Position numbers and translations under genes: made by a program | Shown: piece by piece, positions 37,206 to 46,815 of the stretch | Layout of the letters: each line of letters opens with the position of its first letter | How positions within the stretch are numbered: position 1 is the stretch's first letter | Assembly (NCBI RefSeq): GCF_017163755.1 | Contig: NZ_JAFIWC010000017.1 | Location: 1-64,000, forward strand | Reading direction: 5' to 3' | Source: Xanthomonas sp. | GTDB lineage: Bacteria; Pseudomonadota; Gammaproteobacteria; Xanthomonadales; Xanthomonadaceae | Length of the DNA: 64,000 bases | The notes under the pieces: model-generated | The model's database searches: none | What the model saw: only the letters and a program-made list of their open reading frames with translations | What the model was told of the DNA's origin: nothing

Positions 37206-39406
37206 TCGTGCCCCTTGTCGCCGGCGGCGGGCGCGATCAGCAGCGCGGCGACCGCGGCGTCGTTGACCACGCCGTCGGCACCGCCGGCGCCGCCGGTGTA
37301 GCGCGCGAAGTGCTGCAGCGCGCTCATGTTGGCAGCGCCCACCAGGTCGATGCGGCAGGCCTGGCCGGCCTGCAGCACGAACTCGGCCGCGGTGGATTCC
37401 TGCTCGCCGACGCTGTGCGGCATCACCACCGGCCTGCGCTGCGGCGTGGCGCCGGCGCATTGCAGCTGCAGCTGCTTCACCGCCGCGGTGACGCCGGTAT
37501 TGATCGGCCCGTGCGCATTGGCGTAGCGCAGGCTGAGCCGATAGCGGCCGTCGCGCGGCGGCGTCCAGTGCCAGGCGTCGGCGCCGTCCAGGCGCGACGT
37601 CTCGCCGACGCACACGCTGGGGCTGTGCAGCGATTCCCACTGCGGCGAGCGCCGGGTCAGGCTCAGGCACTGCACCTGCGCGCGCAGCGGCAGACGTGCC
37701 CCGTCGGCACGGCCCGGCAGGCGCTCGCCGTCGACGTACAGCACCGTGTCGGCCGCAGCAGCGGAGACGCGCCAGCCCTGCCCGTCGCGCCGCAGCACCG
37801 GCGCGGGCGGCGCAGCCGGCGCGAAGGCGTGTTCGGCGGCGATGCGCCGCAACGGCAGCGGCTGCGTGCGCCGGCCGGCCAGCTGCACCGTGGTCACGCC
37901 GTCCTGGGTCGTCGTCTCGCCGGCCACCAGCAGGTCGCCGTCGATCCGCGTCGGCCGCACCAGCACGATGCGCCGCTCGCCGGCTTGCAGCGCGATCTGG
38001 CGCCGCTCGCCGAACAGCATCGGCACCAGGCTCGCCGGCAGCTTCGGCAGCACCGCGCCGTCGTCCTGCACGCCGAACACGCCCTCGCCCACCATCGCCA
38101 GGTAGCCGGCCACCGACCACAGCTGCCGCGGCGAATTGACCACCGGACCGCTGAGCGCACCATCGTCCACGTGTACGGCCTGGCTCAGGAACTCGTAGTT
38201 CTCCATGTTCGAACCGGCCAGCGCGGCGCCGCGCATCAGCGACTGCACCTCGAAGGCGATGCGCGCACTGTCGTCGGTATGCCGCGCCGCGCGCAGCGCA
38301 TAGGCGCTGACGAACGGCCACAGCGCGCGGTTGTGGTAGATCGGCACGCCGGGCTGCTGCGGCCAGATCACCGGGCTGCCGGCCTCGACCACCGGATAGC
38401 GCGCCAGCGCCGCGCGCGCGCGCGCCGGCGGCAGCACGTCGGCCAGCACCGCCAGCGACAGGCCGAGCAGGTCGTAGCTCTCGTACGCCACCGGGTGCTC
38501 GGCGCTGCCGATATAGCTCATGTAGGTGCCGCGGTCCTCGCGCCAGAAGCGCTGCGCGATCGCGCGCTTGAGCTGCTCGGCCCAATCGGCGTAGCGCGTG
38601 GCGGCGGCATCGTCGCCCTGCTCCCGCGCCAGCCGCTCGCCCAGGCGCAGCGCCTGGTAGTGCAGCACGTTGGTCGACAGCGCGAAGGAGCCGGCGATGA
38701 AGCGCACGTCGTCGCGGGTCCACGCCGGATAGGTCTGCTCGCGCCAGTCCAGGAACGAGGTCTCGCCGCGGTACAGGCCGATGCGCGCGTCGAACGCGAA
38801 CGCGCGGTCCTGCGCCAGCGTCGCGGCGAGCGCCGCGCGGGTGTCGGCGGCGAAGCCCGGATCGTCGAGCAGGTGGCGCGCGGCCAGGAACCACACCACG
38901 CGGTCGCTGCTGACCGGCCAACTGCCGCCCGAGCCGGTGTCCTGGGCCACGAACAACCCCGGCAGCGCAGCGTCGCCGCGCATCGCCGACAGCTTGAAGC
39001 GCAGCGAACGGCGGGTGCGCTCGGGATCGAGCCGGGCCAGCGCCAGGTCGGCGGCATAGCTGACGTCGCGGGTCCACACGTAAGGCCAGCGCTCGCCGGT
39101 CTGGTAGCAGTCGCACGGCAATGGCCGGCCGTGGTCGAAGGCGGGATCGCGGATCGCGTCCACGCGATCGTCGGCCAGTTCCTGCTGCGCGAGCGCGAAC
39201 AGCGCATCGAACATCGCGCTGGCGGTGTCGCTGCGCATCGGCTGCGGCGGCAGGCGCCGCTCGCCGGCGGGAAAGCGCAGCACGAAGCCGCCATCGGCCA
39301 GGGCCTGGGCATGCGCGCGGCGGCCGTCGAATTCGAGGTCCGCCGCAGCCGCGGGCGGACCCGCCGCGGCACCCAACGCCGCGGCCAGGCAGATCATCTT
39401 CAGCAT
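37202..39406 (-). CDS. Secreted six-hairpin glycosidase-like protein
   Basis: 734 residues from the ATG at 39406, which gives a signal peptide (MLKMICLAAALGAAAGPPAAAA). The alpha/alpha-barrel region covers about residues 60-480: YQTGERWPYVWTRDVSYAADL, SFLDWREQTYPAWTRDDV, PVIWPQQPGVPIYHNRALWPF. A C-terminal part (about 590-734) looks like a beta-sandwich with several Cys. The family (six-hairpin glycosidase superfamily) includes glucoamylase- and debranching-like enzymes; the place in a maltodextrin operon suggests an alpha-glucan substrate. Exact activity unassigned. Confidence 0.82.
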   Translation of the reverse strand: MLKMICLAAALGAAAGPPAAAADLEFDGRRAHAQALADGGFVLRFPAGERRLPPQPMRSDTASAMFDALFALAQQELADDRVDAIRDPAFDHGRPLPCDCYQTGERWPYVWTRDVSYAADLALARLDPERTRRSLRFKLSAMRGDAALPGLFVAQDTGSGGSWPVSSDRVVWFLAARHLLDDPGFAADTRAALAATLAQDRAFAFDARIGLYRGETSFLDWREQTYPAWTRDDVRFIAGSFALSTNVLHYQALRLGERLAREQGDDAAATRYADWAEQLKRAIAQRFWREDRGTYMSYIGSAEHPVAYESYDLLGLSLAVLADVLPPARARAALARYPVVEAGSPVIWPQQPGVPIYHNRALWPFVSAYALRAARHTDDSARIAFEVQSLMRGAALAGSNMENYEFLSQAVHVDDGALSGPVVNSPRQLWSVAGYLAMVGEGVFGVQDDGAVLPKLPASLVPMLFGERRQIALQAGERRIVLVRPTRIDGDLLVAGETTTQDGVTTVQLAGRRTQPLPLRRIAAEHAFAPAAPPAPVLRRDGQGWRVSAAAADTVLYVDGERLPGRADGARLPLRAQVQCLSLTRRSPQWESLHSPSVCVGETSRLDGADAWHWTPPRDGRYRLSLRYANAHGPINTGVTAAVKQLQLQCAGATPQRRPVVMPHSVGEQESTAAEFVLQAGQACRIDLVGAANMSALQHFARYTGGAGGADGVVNDAAVAALLIAPAAGDKGHE

Positions 39407-39560
39407 CGAAGCGGCGGACCGGCTTGCGCCCGTCGGCCTCCCTCCCTCTTTGCTCGCGTTGTGGTTGCGCCTCGCCGACAAAGCCGGCGCCGCGGTCGCG
39501 GCCCCTCCCTCAAGGGTGCCTCGGGCCATGGTAGACGCGTCGGGCGCCGCCGCGCACAGC

Positions 39561-39574
39561 TGCATACGTATTCA
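39561..39574. promoter_or_regulatory. LacI-type operator, copy 1
   Basis: TGCATACGTATTCA, a near palindrome around a central CG as in LacI-family sites. It is the reverse complement of copy 2 and identical to copy 3. Confidence 0.75.
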
Positions 39575-39823
39575 TCGCGGCGGCGGCGGACGCGCGCTGA
39601 TCGCGCTGCCGCGCCGGGCCCTCGCGCTCGCGCAGCGCCGCGAGCGGGCAGTCGCCTAGCGGTGGTGAACCCTGCCGGCACGAGCACCGGATACGCCGCG
39701 ACGCGGCGGCCGGTCCACGCACGACAAGACCCCTGGCATGCGGGCGCACCACGCGCGCGCCTCGCTTCGCCTCGCGCGCTGCCATGGGCCGCGTGGAAGC
39801 GATTCCAGCGTCGTGCGCGCCAT

Positions 39824-39837
39824 TGAATACGTATGCA
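39824..39837. promoter_or_regulatory. LacI-type operator, copy 2
   Basis: TGAATACGTATGCA, the exact reverse complement of copies 1 and 3. It lies upstream of the TonB receptor. Confidence 0.75.
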
Positions 39838-39974
39838 GACCGCGTTCGCGGCGGAGCGTCGTGTCTACCATAGGTTGCAGTCGCCGACGCCGGAACGGCT
39901 GCGCGATAACAACAAGCCAGCCGATCCGCTGGACCAGAAAAACTTGCATCACCAACATTGCCTGGGAGGGGAAA

Positions 39975-42749
39975 ATGTTGAACCACAAGCGCAATGCGCT
40001 GACCATCGCTCTGGCTGTAGCCATGACGCCCATGCTGGCGTCGGCGCAGACCGACATCCAGGGCCAGACCACCGAGACCGCGTCGCAGAACCCGGTGACC
40101 GAACTGGACAAGGTCGAGGTGACCGGCATCCGCCGCGGCATCGAGAACGCCATCGCCATCAAGCAGGACGCCACGTCCATCGTCGAGGCGATCTCGGCCG
40201 AGGACATCGGCAAGCTGCCCGACGTGAGCATCGCCGAATCGCTGGGCCGCCTGCCCGGCCTGGCCGCGCAGCGCGTGGCCGGCCGCGCCCAGGTTATCAG
40301 CGTGCGCGGCCTGTCGCCGGACTTCGCCACCACCCTGCTCAACGGGCGCGAGGTGGTCAGCACCGGCGACAACCGCAGCGTCGAGTTCGACCAGTACCCG
40401 TCGGAACTGGTCAACGGCGTGACCGTGTACAAGACCCCCGACGCGGCGCTGGTCGGCCAGGGCCTGTCGGGCACCATCGACATGCAGACCGTGCGCCCGC
40501 TGAGCTTCCCCGAGCGCGTGATCGCGGTCAGCGGGCGCCTGCAGAAGAGCTCGCTGGGCGAAGCGGCCGATGTCGACGAGTTCGGCAACCGCTTCAGCGC
40601 CAGCTACATCGACCAGTTCTTCGACAAGACCCTGGGCATCTCGATCGGCTACGCGCACAGCGACAACCCGATCCAGGAGAACCAGGTCGGCCTGTACGAG
40701 CCGTGGACCACCGAGCACACCGATGCCGGCAACCGCCCCGGGCTGGCCGCGGGCACCTACTTCTCCGACGGCATCAAGGCCTTGCGCCGCACCGGCAACA
40801 ACAAGCGCGACGGGGTGATGGCCACCGTGCAGTTCCGTCCGTCCAACGCGTGGACCAGCACCTTCGATGCGTTCCACACCGAAGCCGAGCAGATCGACAC
40901 CGCCAACCAGTTCGAGCTGAGTCTGAGCGGCAATGGCGAGGATTCCAGTGACCCCAACTCGATCCTGCCGATTTTCAGCAATGTCGGACGCAATGCTAAC
41001 GGCACCTTCACTGGCGGCACCATTTCCAACGCGTATCCGTTGGTTCGGGGCATGTACAACAGGCGCAAGGACAAGATCGACGCGTTCGGCTGGAACAACG
41101 AGTTCAATCTCGGCAGCGTGAAGCTCGTCGCCGACCTGAACTACTCGAAGGCCACCCGCAACGAGACCAACCTGGAGAACAACCTCCAGCTTATTCCGCG
41201 CCCGCAGTTCGATACCGTCGGCGTCTCGGTCAGGCCCAACGGCTTTTCGCAGATCACCCCCGGGCTGGACTACTCCAACCCCGACGCGTTGTTCCTGACC
41301 AACACCATCTACGGCTCCGGTTACGGCAAGGTGCCGCAGGTCGAGGATCGCCTGAAGGGCGGCAAGCTGGCCGCGACCCTGCCGATGCCCGAAGCGCTGT
41401 CCTGGTTCACCGACCTCGACGTGGGCGTCAACTACGCCGACCGGCGCAAGCAGAAGACCCAGGCCGAAGGCAACATCCTGCTCGGCGCGCAAGGCGACTC
41501 CAATATCGCCGCCGACCTGCAGTACGACCCGGTCAACCTGGGCTTCGCCGGCATCGGCTACATCCCCGCCTGGAACGTGCCGGCCGCGGTCGGGCGTTAC
41601 ATGGTGTTCGAACCGGTCACCGACCTGGACTACCTGATCCCGAAATCGTGGACGGTGCAGGAGAAGATCACCACCGCCTGGCTGCGCGCCAACATCAACA
41701 CCGACATCGGCGAAGTCGGCGTGCGCGGCAACATCGGCGTGCAGATGCAGCACACCGACCAGAGTTCGCAGTCCAACTACTTCGACCGCTCGCGCCCGGA
41801 CGGCCAGAACGTGCTGCCGATCGACGCCGGCAAGACCTACAACGACTGGCTGCCGAGCCTGAACCTGGCCTTCATGTTCCCGCACCAGCAGACGCTGCGC
41901 TTCGCCGCGGCCAAGCAGGTCGCGCGCCCGCGCGTGGACCAGATGCGCGCCGGGCTGGAGTTCGGCGTCGACACCTCCACCGGCAGGCCCGGCGGCAGCG
42001 GCGGCAATCCGCTGCTGGACCCGTGGCGCGCCACCGCGCTGGACCTGTCCTACGAGAAGTACTTCGGCGAGAAGGCCTACGTGGCCGCGGCGATCTTCTA
42101 CAAGGACCTGAAGAGCTACGTCTACACGCAGTCGCGCGACGACTACGACTTCTCCGACCTGGTCGAAAGCTACGTGGTGCCGCCGGGCATGACCGTCCCG
42201 GTGCAGACCATCGGCACCTTCTCCTCGCCGCAGAACGGCAAGGGCGGCACCCTGCGCGGCCTGGAGCTCACCGCGTCGCTGCCGCTGGACATGCTGGCCG
42301 ACAGCCTGCGCGGCTTCGGCGTGCAGGCCAGCGCCACCTTCAACGACAGCGACATCGAAATCCTCGACCCGGAAAGCGCCTCCAGCGTGGGCTCGGATCC
42401 GATCAGCCTGCCGGGCCTGTCCGACCGCGTGTACAACTTCACCGCCTACTACGAGCGCCACGGTTTCGAAGCCCGCGTCAGCCAGCGCAGGCGTTCGGAC
42501 TTCATCGGCGAGATCGGCAACTTCAACGGCAACCGCACCCTGCGCTACGTGGTCGGCGAGAGCGTCACCGATGCGCAGGTCAGCTATACCTTCGGCGACG
42601 GCAGCACCCTGCGCGGGCTGACCTTGCTGCTGCAGGCGAGCAACCTGACCAACGAACCCTACCGCACCTACGCCGCCAGCAAGGACCGTCCGCTGGAGTA
42701 CATGGAGTGGGGCCGCACCTACATGCTCGGCGCGAACTACAAGTTCTGA
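39975..42749 (+). CDS. TonB-dependent receptor, probable maltodextrin transporter
   Basis: 924 residues. Signal peptide to about A24 (PMLASA before QTDIQ). Plug domain at about residues 45-190: LDKVEVTGIRRGIENAIAIK, KLPDVSIAESLGRLPGLAAQR, ISVRGLSPDFATTLLNGREV, GLSGTIDMQTVRPL. The rest is the beta-barrel, ending in aromatic F (MLGANYKF). It carries large substrates across the outer membrane with TonB energy. The divergent amylase/glycosidase operon and shared operators suggest maltodextrins. GGGAGGGG precedes the ATG. Confidence 0.93.
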   Translation: MLNHKRNALTIALAVAMTPMLASAQTDIQGQTTETASQNPVTELDKVEVTGIRRGIENAIAIKQDATSIVEAISAEDIGKLPDVSIAESLGRLPGLAAQRVAGRAQVISVRGLSPDFATTLLNGREVVSTGDNRSVEFDQYPSELVNGVTVYKTPDAALVGQGLSGTIDMQTVRPLSFPERVIAVSGRLQKSSLGEAADVDEFGNRFSASYIDQFFDKTLGISIGYAHSDNPIQENQVGLYEPWTTEHTDAGNRPGLAAGTYFSDGIKALRRTGNNKRDGVMATVQFRPSNAWTSTFDAFHTEAEQIDTANQFELSLSGNGEDSSDPNSILPIFSNVGRNANGTFTGGTISNAYPLVRGMYNRRKDKIDAFGWNNEFNLGSVKLVADLNYSKATRNETNLENNLQLIPRPQFDTVGVSVRPNGFSQITPGLDYSNPDALFLTNTIYGSGYGKVPQVEDRLKGGKLAATLPMPEALSWFTDLDVGVNYADRRKQKTQAEGNILLGAQGDSNIAADLQYDPVNLGFAGIGYIPAWNVPAAVGRYMVFEPVTDLDYLIPKSWTVQEKITTAWLRANINTDIGEVGVRGNIGVQMQHTDQSSQSNYFDRSRPDGQNVLPIDAGKTYNDWLPSLNLAFMFPHQQTLRFAAAKQVARPRVDQMRAGLEFGVDTSTGRPGGSGGNPLLDPWRATALDLSYEKYFGEKAYVAAAIFYKDLKSYVYTQSRDDYDFSDLVESYVVPPGMTVPVQTIGTFSSPQNGKGGTLRGLELTASLPLDMLADSLRGFGVQASATFNDSDIEILDPESASSVGSDPISLPGLSDRVYNFTAYYERHGFEARVSQRRRSDFIGEIGNFNGNRTLRYVVGESVTDAQVSYTFGDGSTLRGLTLLLQASNLTNEPYRTYAASKDRPLEYMEWGRTYMLGANYKF

Positions 42750-42777
42750 TCTGACCGCGGCATCGAGCAGCAGCGAG

Positions 42778-42803
42778 CCCGCCGGGTGACCGGCGGGTTT
42801 TTG
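42778..42803 (+). terminator. Terminator after the TonB receptor
   Basis: Stem CCCGCCGG / CCGGCGGG with a 4-nt loop and a following TTTTTGC, 28 nt past the receptor stop. Confidence 0.85.
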
Positions 42804-43507
42804 CTTTTGCGCGGGTGCCGCGGCTGACGCGTGCGGCGTGCGGCGCGGTCGTGTGCCTGGAGAGAAGCGACCGGTGGCGGGCAGCGGCGCAGATACACGG
42901 TATCGGGACCGCAGGGGTCAATGCAGGGGACTGTTCCGCCTCTTTCGGCACCGGCCGCGATCACCAGGCATCCGAATCCTAAAGAAGCGCTTCGGACGGC
43001 TCGGCCATCGTGGTGACAGGCGTTGCCAACGACTCGTCGCGACTGAAGTCGCTCCCGCAGGATTGCTTGAGCCCGCACCGTTGTCGTTGCTATTACCATC
43101 ATCGTGGCCAGGCCCGACAGGCCGCGACGGATGGCCGAGGCCACCCGGCCCCGCTCCTACAGGGAGCGGGAATCGCCGCGGCGTCCGTAAGCACGGGCTC
43201 CTACAGTGCATCGCCCCAAGGCCTGCGGATGGGTACGTGTGGGCCAGACCGCACCGCACACGATCTCGCCAAGCGGCGGCACGCAGAGCGCTGTCGGCAA
43301 GGTGCAGCCAAGGGCGAGTCATGCCCTTCCAGCGGCGAATCGTGGGACGTAGACGGCACCGGCCATGGCGCACAGCCATAGCCACAGGCGACGGCACGCG
43401 TCTCCCGATAACTGAAGGGCCGACACCTCATCACCGGCAGCACGCGCGATCCGCGCATGGCCGTTGCCCCGGCCGCCGCGTAGCCGAGGCGCGGCGCGCA
43501 AGCGCGA
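42804..43507. other. Repeat-bearing gap before the alpha-glucosidase gene end
   Basis: About 700 nt between convergent genes. It holds GTCGCGACTGAAGTCGCTCC (from 43036) and GGCCACCCGGCCCCGCTCCTA (from 43139), plus a partial GGGCTCCTACAG near 43195. All are pieces of the TGTAGGAGCG-type repeat also found at 33956. Several ORFs overlap here without ribosome sites; none is called. Confidence 0.6.
43036..43206. repeat. Degenerate cluster of REP-like repeats
   Basis: Three partial copies of the GTAGGAGCGRCTTCAGYCGCGAC family. The segment 43130-43161 is nearly identical to 34011-34044. Confidence 0.7.
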
Positions 43508-45130
43508 TCAGGCCGGCACCGATCGCCGTGCGAAGAAGGCCGCGTAGGCAGGAAGATGCAGGCGTTCGCCGTCGCGCTCGCCCGCCACCGGGCCCGGCAC
43601 GTCCAGCAGCTGCCACTGGCCGGCCGGCAGGGTCGTGGTGGCAGGCACCGCGGACAGGTTGAACGCCGCCAGCACCGACTCGCCCGCCACTTCGCGAGTG
43701 AACATGAGCACCGGCTCCGGGGTCTCTACGAACGCAATCGAACCGGCGACCAAAGCGGGCTGCAAGCGGCGCCAGGCCAGGAAGGCCTTGAACGCGTGCA
43801 GCACCGAATCCGGATCGCGCTCCTGCGCCTGCACCGACAGCGCGCGGTGCGCGTCGGGAATCGGCAACCACGGCGTGCCGGCGGTGAAGCCAGCCTGCTG
43901 TGCGTCGCTCCACGGCATCGGCGTGCGGCATCCGTCGCGCCCCTTGAAGGTCGGCCAGAAGGTGATGCCGTACGGGTCCTGCAACGCCTCGAACGGTACT
44001 TCCGCCTCGCCCAGGCCGAGTTCCTCGCCCTGGTACAGGCATACCGAGCCGCGCAGCGAACACAGCAGCGCCACCAGCATCCGCGCCAGCGCCGGCGGCG
44101 CGGTGGGACCGCCCCAGCGGGTGACCGCGCGGGCCACGTCGTGGTTGGACACCGCCCAGCATGGCCAGCCCTCGGTCATCGCCGCCTCCAGCCGCGACAC
44201 CGTGCCGCGGATGTAGGCGGCGCTGAAATCCTCGACCAGCAGCTCGAAGCTGTAGCCCATGTGCAAGCGGCCGTGTGCGGTGTACTCGGCGGTGGTGGCG
44301 AGCGAATCCTCGGAGGAGATCTCGCCCAGCGTCACCGCGCCTGGGTAGCGGTCCACGACGCCGCGCAGGCGCTCGAGAAAGGGCAGGTTCTCCGGCTGGG
44401 TGTTGTTGTAGTAGTGGTACTGGTACGCGTAGGGGTTGTCCGCGCTGAAGCCGCGGCCGACGCGCTTTTCCTCCGGCTTGGAGGGGTTGTCGCGCAGCTG
44501 CGCGTCGTGGAAGCAGAAGTTGATCGCGTCCAGACGGAAACCGTCGACCCCGCGCGCGAGCCAGAATTCCACGTTGTCCAGCGTGGCCTGCTGCACCTGC
44601 GGATGGTGGAAATTCAGGTCCGGCTGCGACGACAGGAAGTTGTGCAGGTAGTACTGCGCGCGCCGCGGCTCCCATTGCCAGGCCACGCCGCCAAACAGCG
44701 ACATCCAGTTGTTGGGCGGCGTGCCGTCCTCGCGCGCGTCGGCCCACACGTACCAGTCGGCCCTGGGATTGTCGCGGCTCTGACGGCTTTCCTTGAACCA
44801 GGCATGCTCTATCGAGGTGTGGCTGAGGACCTGGTCGATCATCACCTTCAGGCCCAGCGCATGCGCCTTGGCCAGCAGCCGGTCGAAATCCTGCAGCGTG
44901 CCGAACAGCGGATCCACCTCGCGATAGTCGGCGATGTCGTAGCCGAAATCGGCCATCGGCGACTTGAAGAACGGCGAGATCCAGATCGCATCCACGCCCA
45001 ACGCGGCGATGTAGTCCAGCCTGCTTTCGATGCCGGGCAGATCGCCGACGCCGTCGCCGTTGGCGTCTAGGAAACTGCGCGGATAGATCTGGTAGATCAC
45101 CGCACCGCGCCACCATGGAGCCTGTGTCAT
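43508..45130 (-). CDS. GH13 alpha-glucosidase
   Basis: 540 residues, no signal peptide, so cytoplasmic. Motifs: YQIYPRSFLDANGDGVGDLPGI near residue 15, MIDQVLSHTS (region I), DGFRLDAINF (nucleophile), VTLGEISSED (acid/base) and AVSNHDVARA (region IV). This is the Xanthomonas alpha-glucosidase/oligo-1,6-glucosidase type known for glucosyl transfer from maltose. The ATG at 45130 has GGAGGGG 6 nt upstream. An operator copy lies 92 nt upstream of the start, tying it to the same regulon as the amylase locus 6 kb away. Confidence 0.94.
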   Translation of the reverse strand: MTQAPWWRGAVIYQIYPRSFLDANGDGVGDLPGIESRLDYIAALGVDAIWISPFFKSPMADFGYDIADYREVDPLFGTLQDFDRLLAKAHALGLKVMIDQVLSHTSIEHAWFKESRQSRDNPRADWYVWADAREDGTPPNNWMSLFGGVAWQWEPRRAQYYLHNFLSSQPDLNFHHPQVQQATLDNVEFWLARGVDGFRLDAINFCFHDAQLRDNPSKPEEKRVGRGFSADNPYAYQYHYYNNTQPENLPFLERLRGVVDRYPGAVTLGEISSEDSLATTAEYTAHGRLHMGYSFELLVEDFSAAYIRGTVSRLEAAMTEGWPCWAVSNHDVARAVTRWGGPTAPPALARMLVALLCSLRGSVCLYQGEELGLGEAEVPFEALQDPYGITFWPTFKGRDGCRTPMPWSDAQQAGFTAGTPWLPIPDAHRALSVQAQERDPDSVLHAFKAFLAWRRLQPALVAGSIAFVETPEPVLMFTREVAGESVLAAFNLSAVPATTTLPAGQWQLLDVPGPVAGERDGERLHLPAYAAFFARRSVPA

Positions 45131-45612
45131 GGAATGCCCCTCCCGGGCAGGTAAGCGCACACGAACGCGGGTGCGGAAAGCCGCGCTAGATTACCGTCGA
45201 AGCGTCGGCCGCGACGCTGGCTGCATACGTATTCAAACCGCGTGCGGCACCGCATACGCCGGCAGGCGGCGTACATCGGCGCGTGGGGTGATGGGCGACG
45301 AGTTCGCCGGCGCATCGCGCCGCCACGACGGCGACGATTTGCCGACCGCACGGGCGCAGCCGGCGAATCGCCACCGCGCGACGATGACCGGCGCTGCGCA
45401 CAGCGTCGGCAGCCCGACGCATGGGGAATCGCCCGCGCCGCGCACGTGCCGGTCGATGTATAGCCACTCGATCGGCACGACGCGCTTCGCCGCCGAGCGC
45501 CGTCCCAACCCATGTGCTGGCGGTGGGTTCCCGCTGCCGGCAGGCGCGTGCCCACGCTGGGCCGGCCGGCCCCATGCACTTGCCACCAAGGCGGGCCGTG
45601 TACCATTGCGCG
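45131..45612. other. Divergent gap, alpha-glucosidase / histidine kinase
   Basis: 482 nt. It carries the third operator (45222-45235) and no credible gene. The kinase frame stays open upstream to 45421 but the added sequence is Arg/Ala-rich shadow. Confidence 0.6.
45222..45235. promoter_or_regulatory. LacI-type operator, copy 3
   Basis: TGCATACGTATTCA, identical to copy 1, 92 nt upstream of the alpha-glucosidase ATG. Confidence 0.75.
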
Positions 45613-46815
45613 ATGCCGACCCGAGCCCGTCCCGTCGTTCCGGATCCCGACCTGGAACGGGATATCGCCGCCATCGGCAGGATCGCCGCCGTCCCCACCA
45701 TCCTGCAGGTGGTGTCGCGCACCACCGGCATGCGCTTTTCGGCCGTGGCACGGGTCACCGAGACCACATGGACCGCCTGCGCCGTATACGACCAGATCGC
45801 GTTCGGGCTGGCGCCGGGCGGCCAGTTGCAGTTGGAGTCGACCATCTGCAACGAGATCCGCCAGAGCGGCAACGCGGTGATCTTCGCGTCGGCCTCGACC
45901 GATCCGGTGTTCTCGCAACACCACACGCCGAAGCTGTACGGCTTCGAGAGCTACGTGTCGGTGCCGATCCGCCGGCCCGACGGCAGCTTCTTCGGCACGC
46001 TGTGCGCGCTGGATCCGCTGCCGGCGAAGATCGACGACGACACCCTGGCCATGCTGGACCTGTTCGCCCAGCTCATCGGCGCGCACCTGGAAGCCGAGGA
46101 CCGCGTCCTGCAGCGCGACACCGCGCTGGCCGATGCCGAAGCCACCGCGCAGCTGCGCGAGGAGTTCATCGCCGTGCTCGGCCACGACCTGCGCAATCCG
46201 CTGCAGTCCATCATGTCCGGCATCGAGCTGCTCGACGGCGCCGCGCAGGGCGCGCGCGAAGGCAAAGTGCTGGACTACATGCGCAAGAGCGCGCTGCGCA
46301 TGTCCGAACTGATCGACAACATTCTCGATTTCGCCCGCGGCCGCCTCGGCGGCGGGTTGTCGGTGGCGAAGGTCGAAGAGCGCGAACTGTCGCGCTACCT
46401 GGAACAGGTGGTGTCGGAGATCCGTGCCGGCTACGCCGACCGCGAGCTGCAGACCCACTGGCGCCTGCAGTTGCCGGTGCACTGCGATCCGGACCGCGTC
46501 TCGCAACTGCTGGGCAACCTGGTCGCCAACGCGGTGCTGCACGGCGATCCGGCGGTGCCGGTGACGATCACCGCGGTCAGCGATGCCCGTGGCTTCGAAC
46601 TGAGCGTGCACAACGGCGGGCATATACCGCAGTCCAAGCAGGCGCAGCTGTTCCGGCCCTTCGCGCGCGCGCAGCTGGATCGCAACGAACCCGGCCTGGG
46701 CCTTGGCCTGTACATCGTCGCGGAGATCTCGCGCGCGCACGGCGGCACGGTCTCGGTGCAGTCGACGCCGGAAACCGGCACCCGCTTCGTGTTCAACCTG
46801 CCGGCGACCGCCTGA
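45613..46815 (+). CDS. Soluble GAF-domain sensor histidine kinase
   Basis: 400 residues. A GAF domain spans about 25-165 (RFSAVARVTETTWTACAVYD, ESTICNEIRQSGNAVIF, SYVSVPIRRPDGSFFGTLCALD), followed by a short coiled linker. The HisKA helix has the phospho-acceptor H191 in VLGHDLRNPLQ. The HATPase has the N box LLGNLVANAVLHG, a G1-like box VHNGGHIP (His replaces the usual Asp) and G2 GLGLGLYIV. No membrane segment is seen, so it should sense a cytoplasmic signal. No response regulator is adjacent; it is an orphan kinase. The start at 45613 is chosen by GAF domain length. Confidence 0.92.
   Translation: MPTRARPVVPDPDLERDIAAIGRIAAVPTILQVVSRTTGMRFSAVARVTETTWTACAVYDQIAFGLAPGGQLQLESTICNEIRQSGNAVIFASASTDPVFSQHHTPKLYGFESYVSVPIRRPDGSFFGTLCALDPLPAKIDDDTLAMLDLFAQLIGAHLEAEDRVLQRDTALADAEATAQLREEFIAVLGHDLRNPLQSIMSGIELLDGAAQGAREGKVLDYMRKSALRMSELIDNILDFARGRLGGGLSVAKVEERELSRYLEQVVSEIRAGYADRELQTHWRLQLPVHCDPDRVSQLLGNLVANAVLHGDPAVPVTITAVSDARGFELSVHNGGHIPQSKQAQLFRPFARAQLDRNEPGLGLGLYIVAEISRAHGGTVSVQSTPETGTRFVFNLPATA

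Larger units (their letters stand above)
39407..39974. promoter_or_regulatory. Divergent maltodextrin control region
   Basis: 568 nt between the six-hairpin glycosidase (minus) and the TonB receptor (plus). Operators at 39561-39574 and 39824-39837 lie about 155 and 138 nt before the two starts. The receptor has GGGAGGGG just ahead of its ATG. No gene was found. Confidence 0.75.

Noticed and set aside
39510-42461. 983-codon frame on the minus strand
   Set aside because: Antisense to the TonB receptor, which has a signal peptide, plug motifs and ribosome site on the plus strand.
42831-43662. Plus-strand ORF overlapping the REP-like cluster
   Set aside because: It is built from repeat sequence and antisense to the alpha-glucosidase end.
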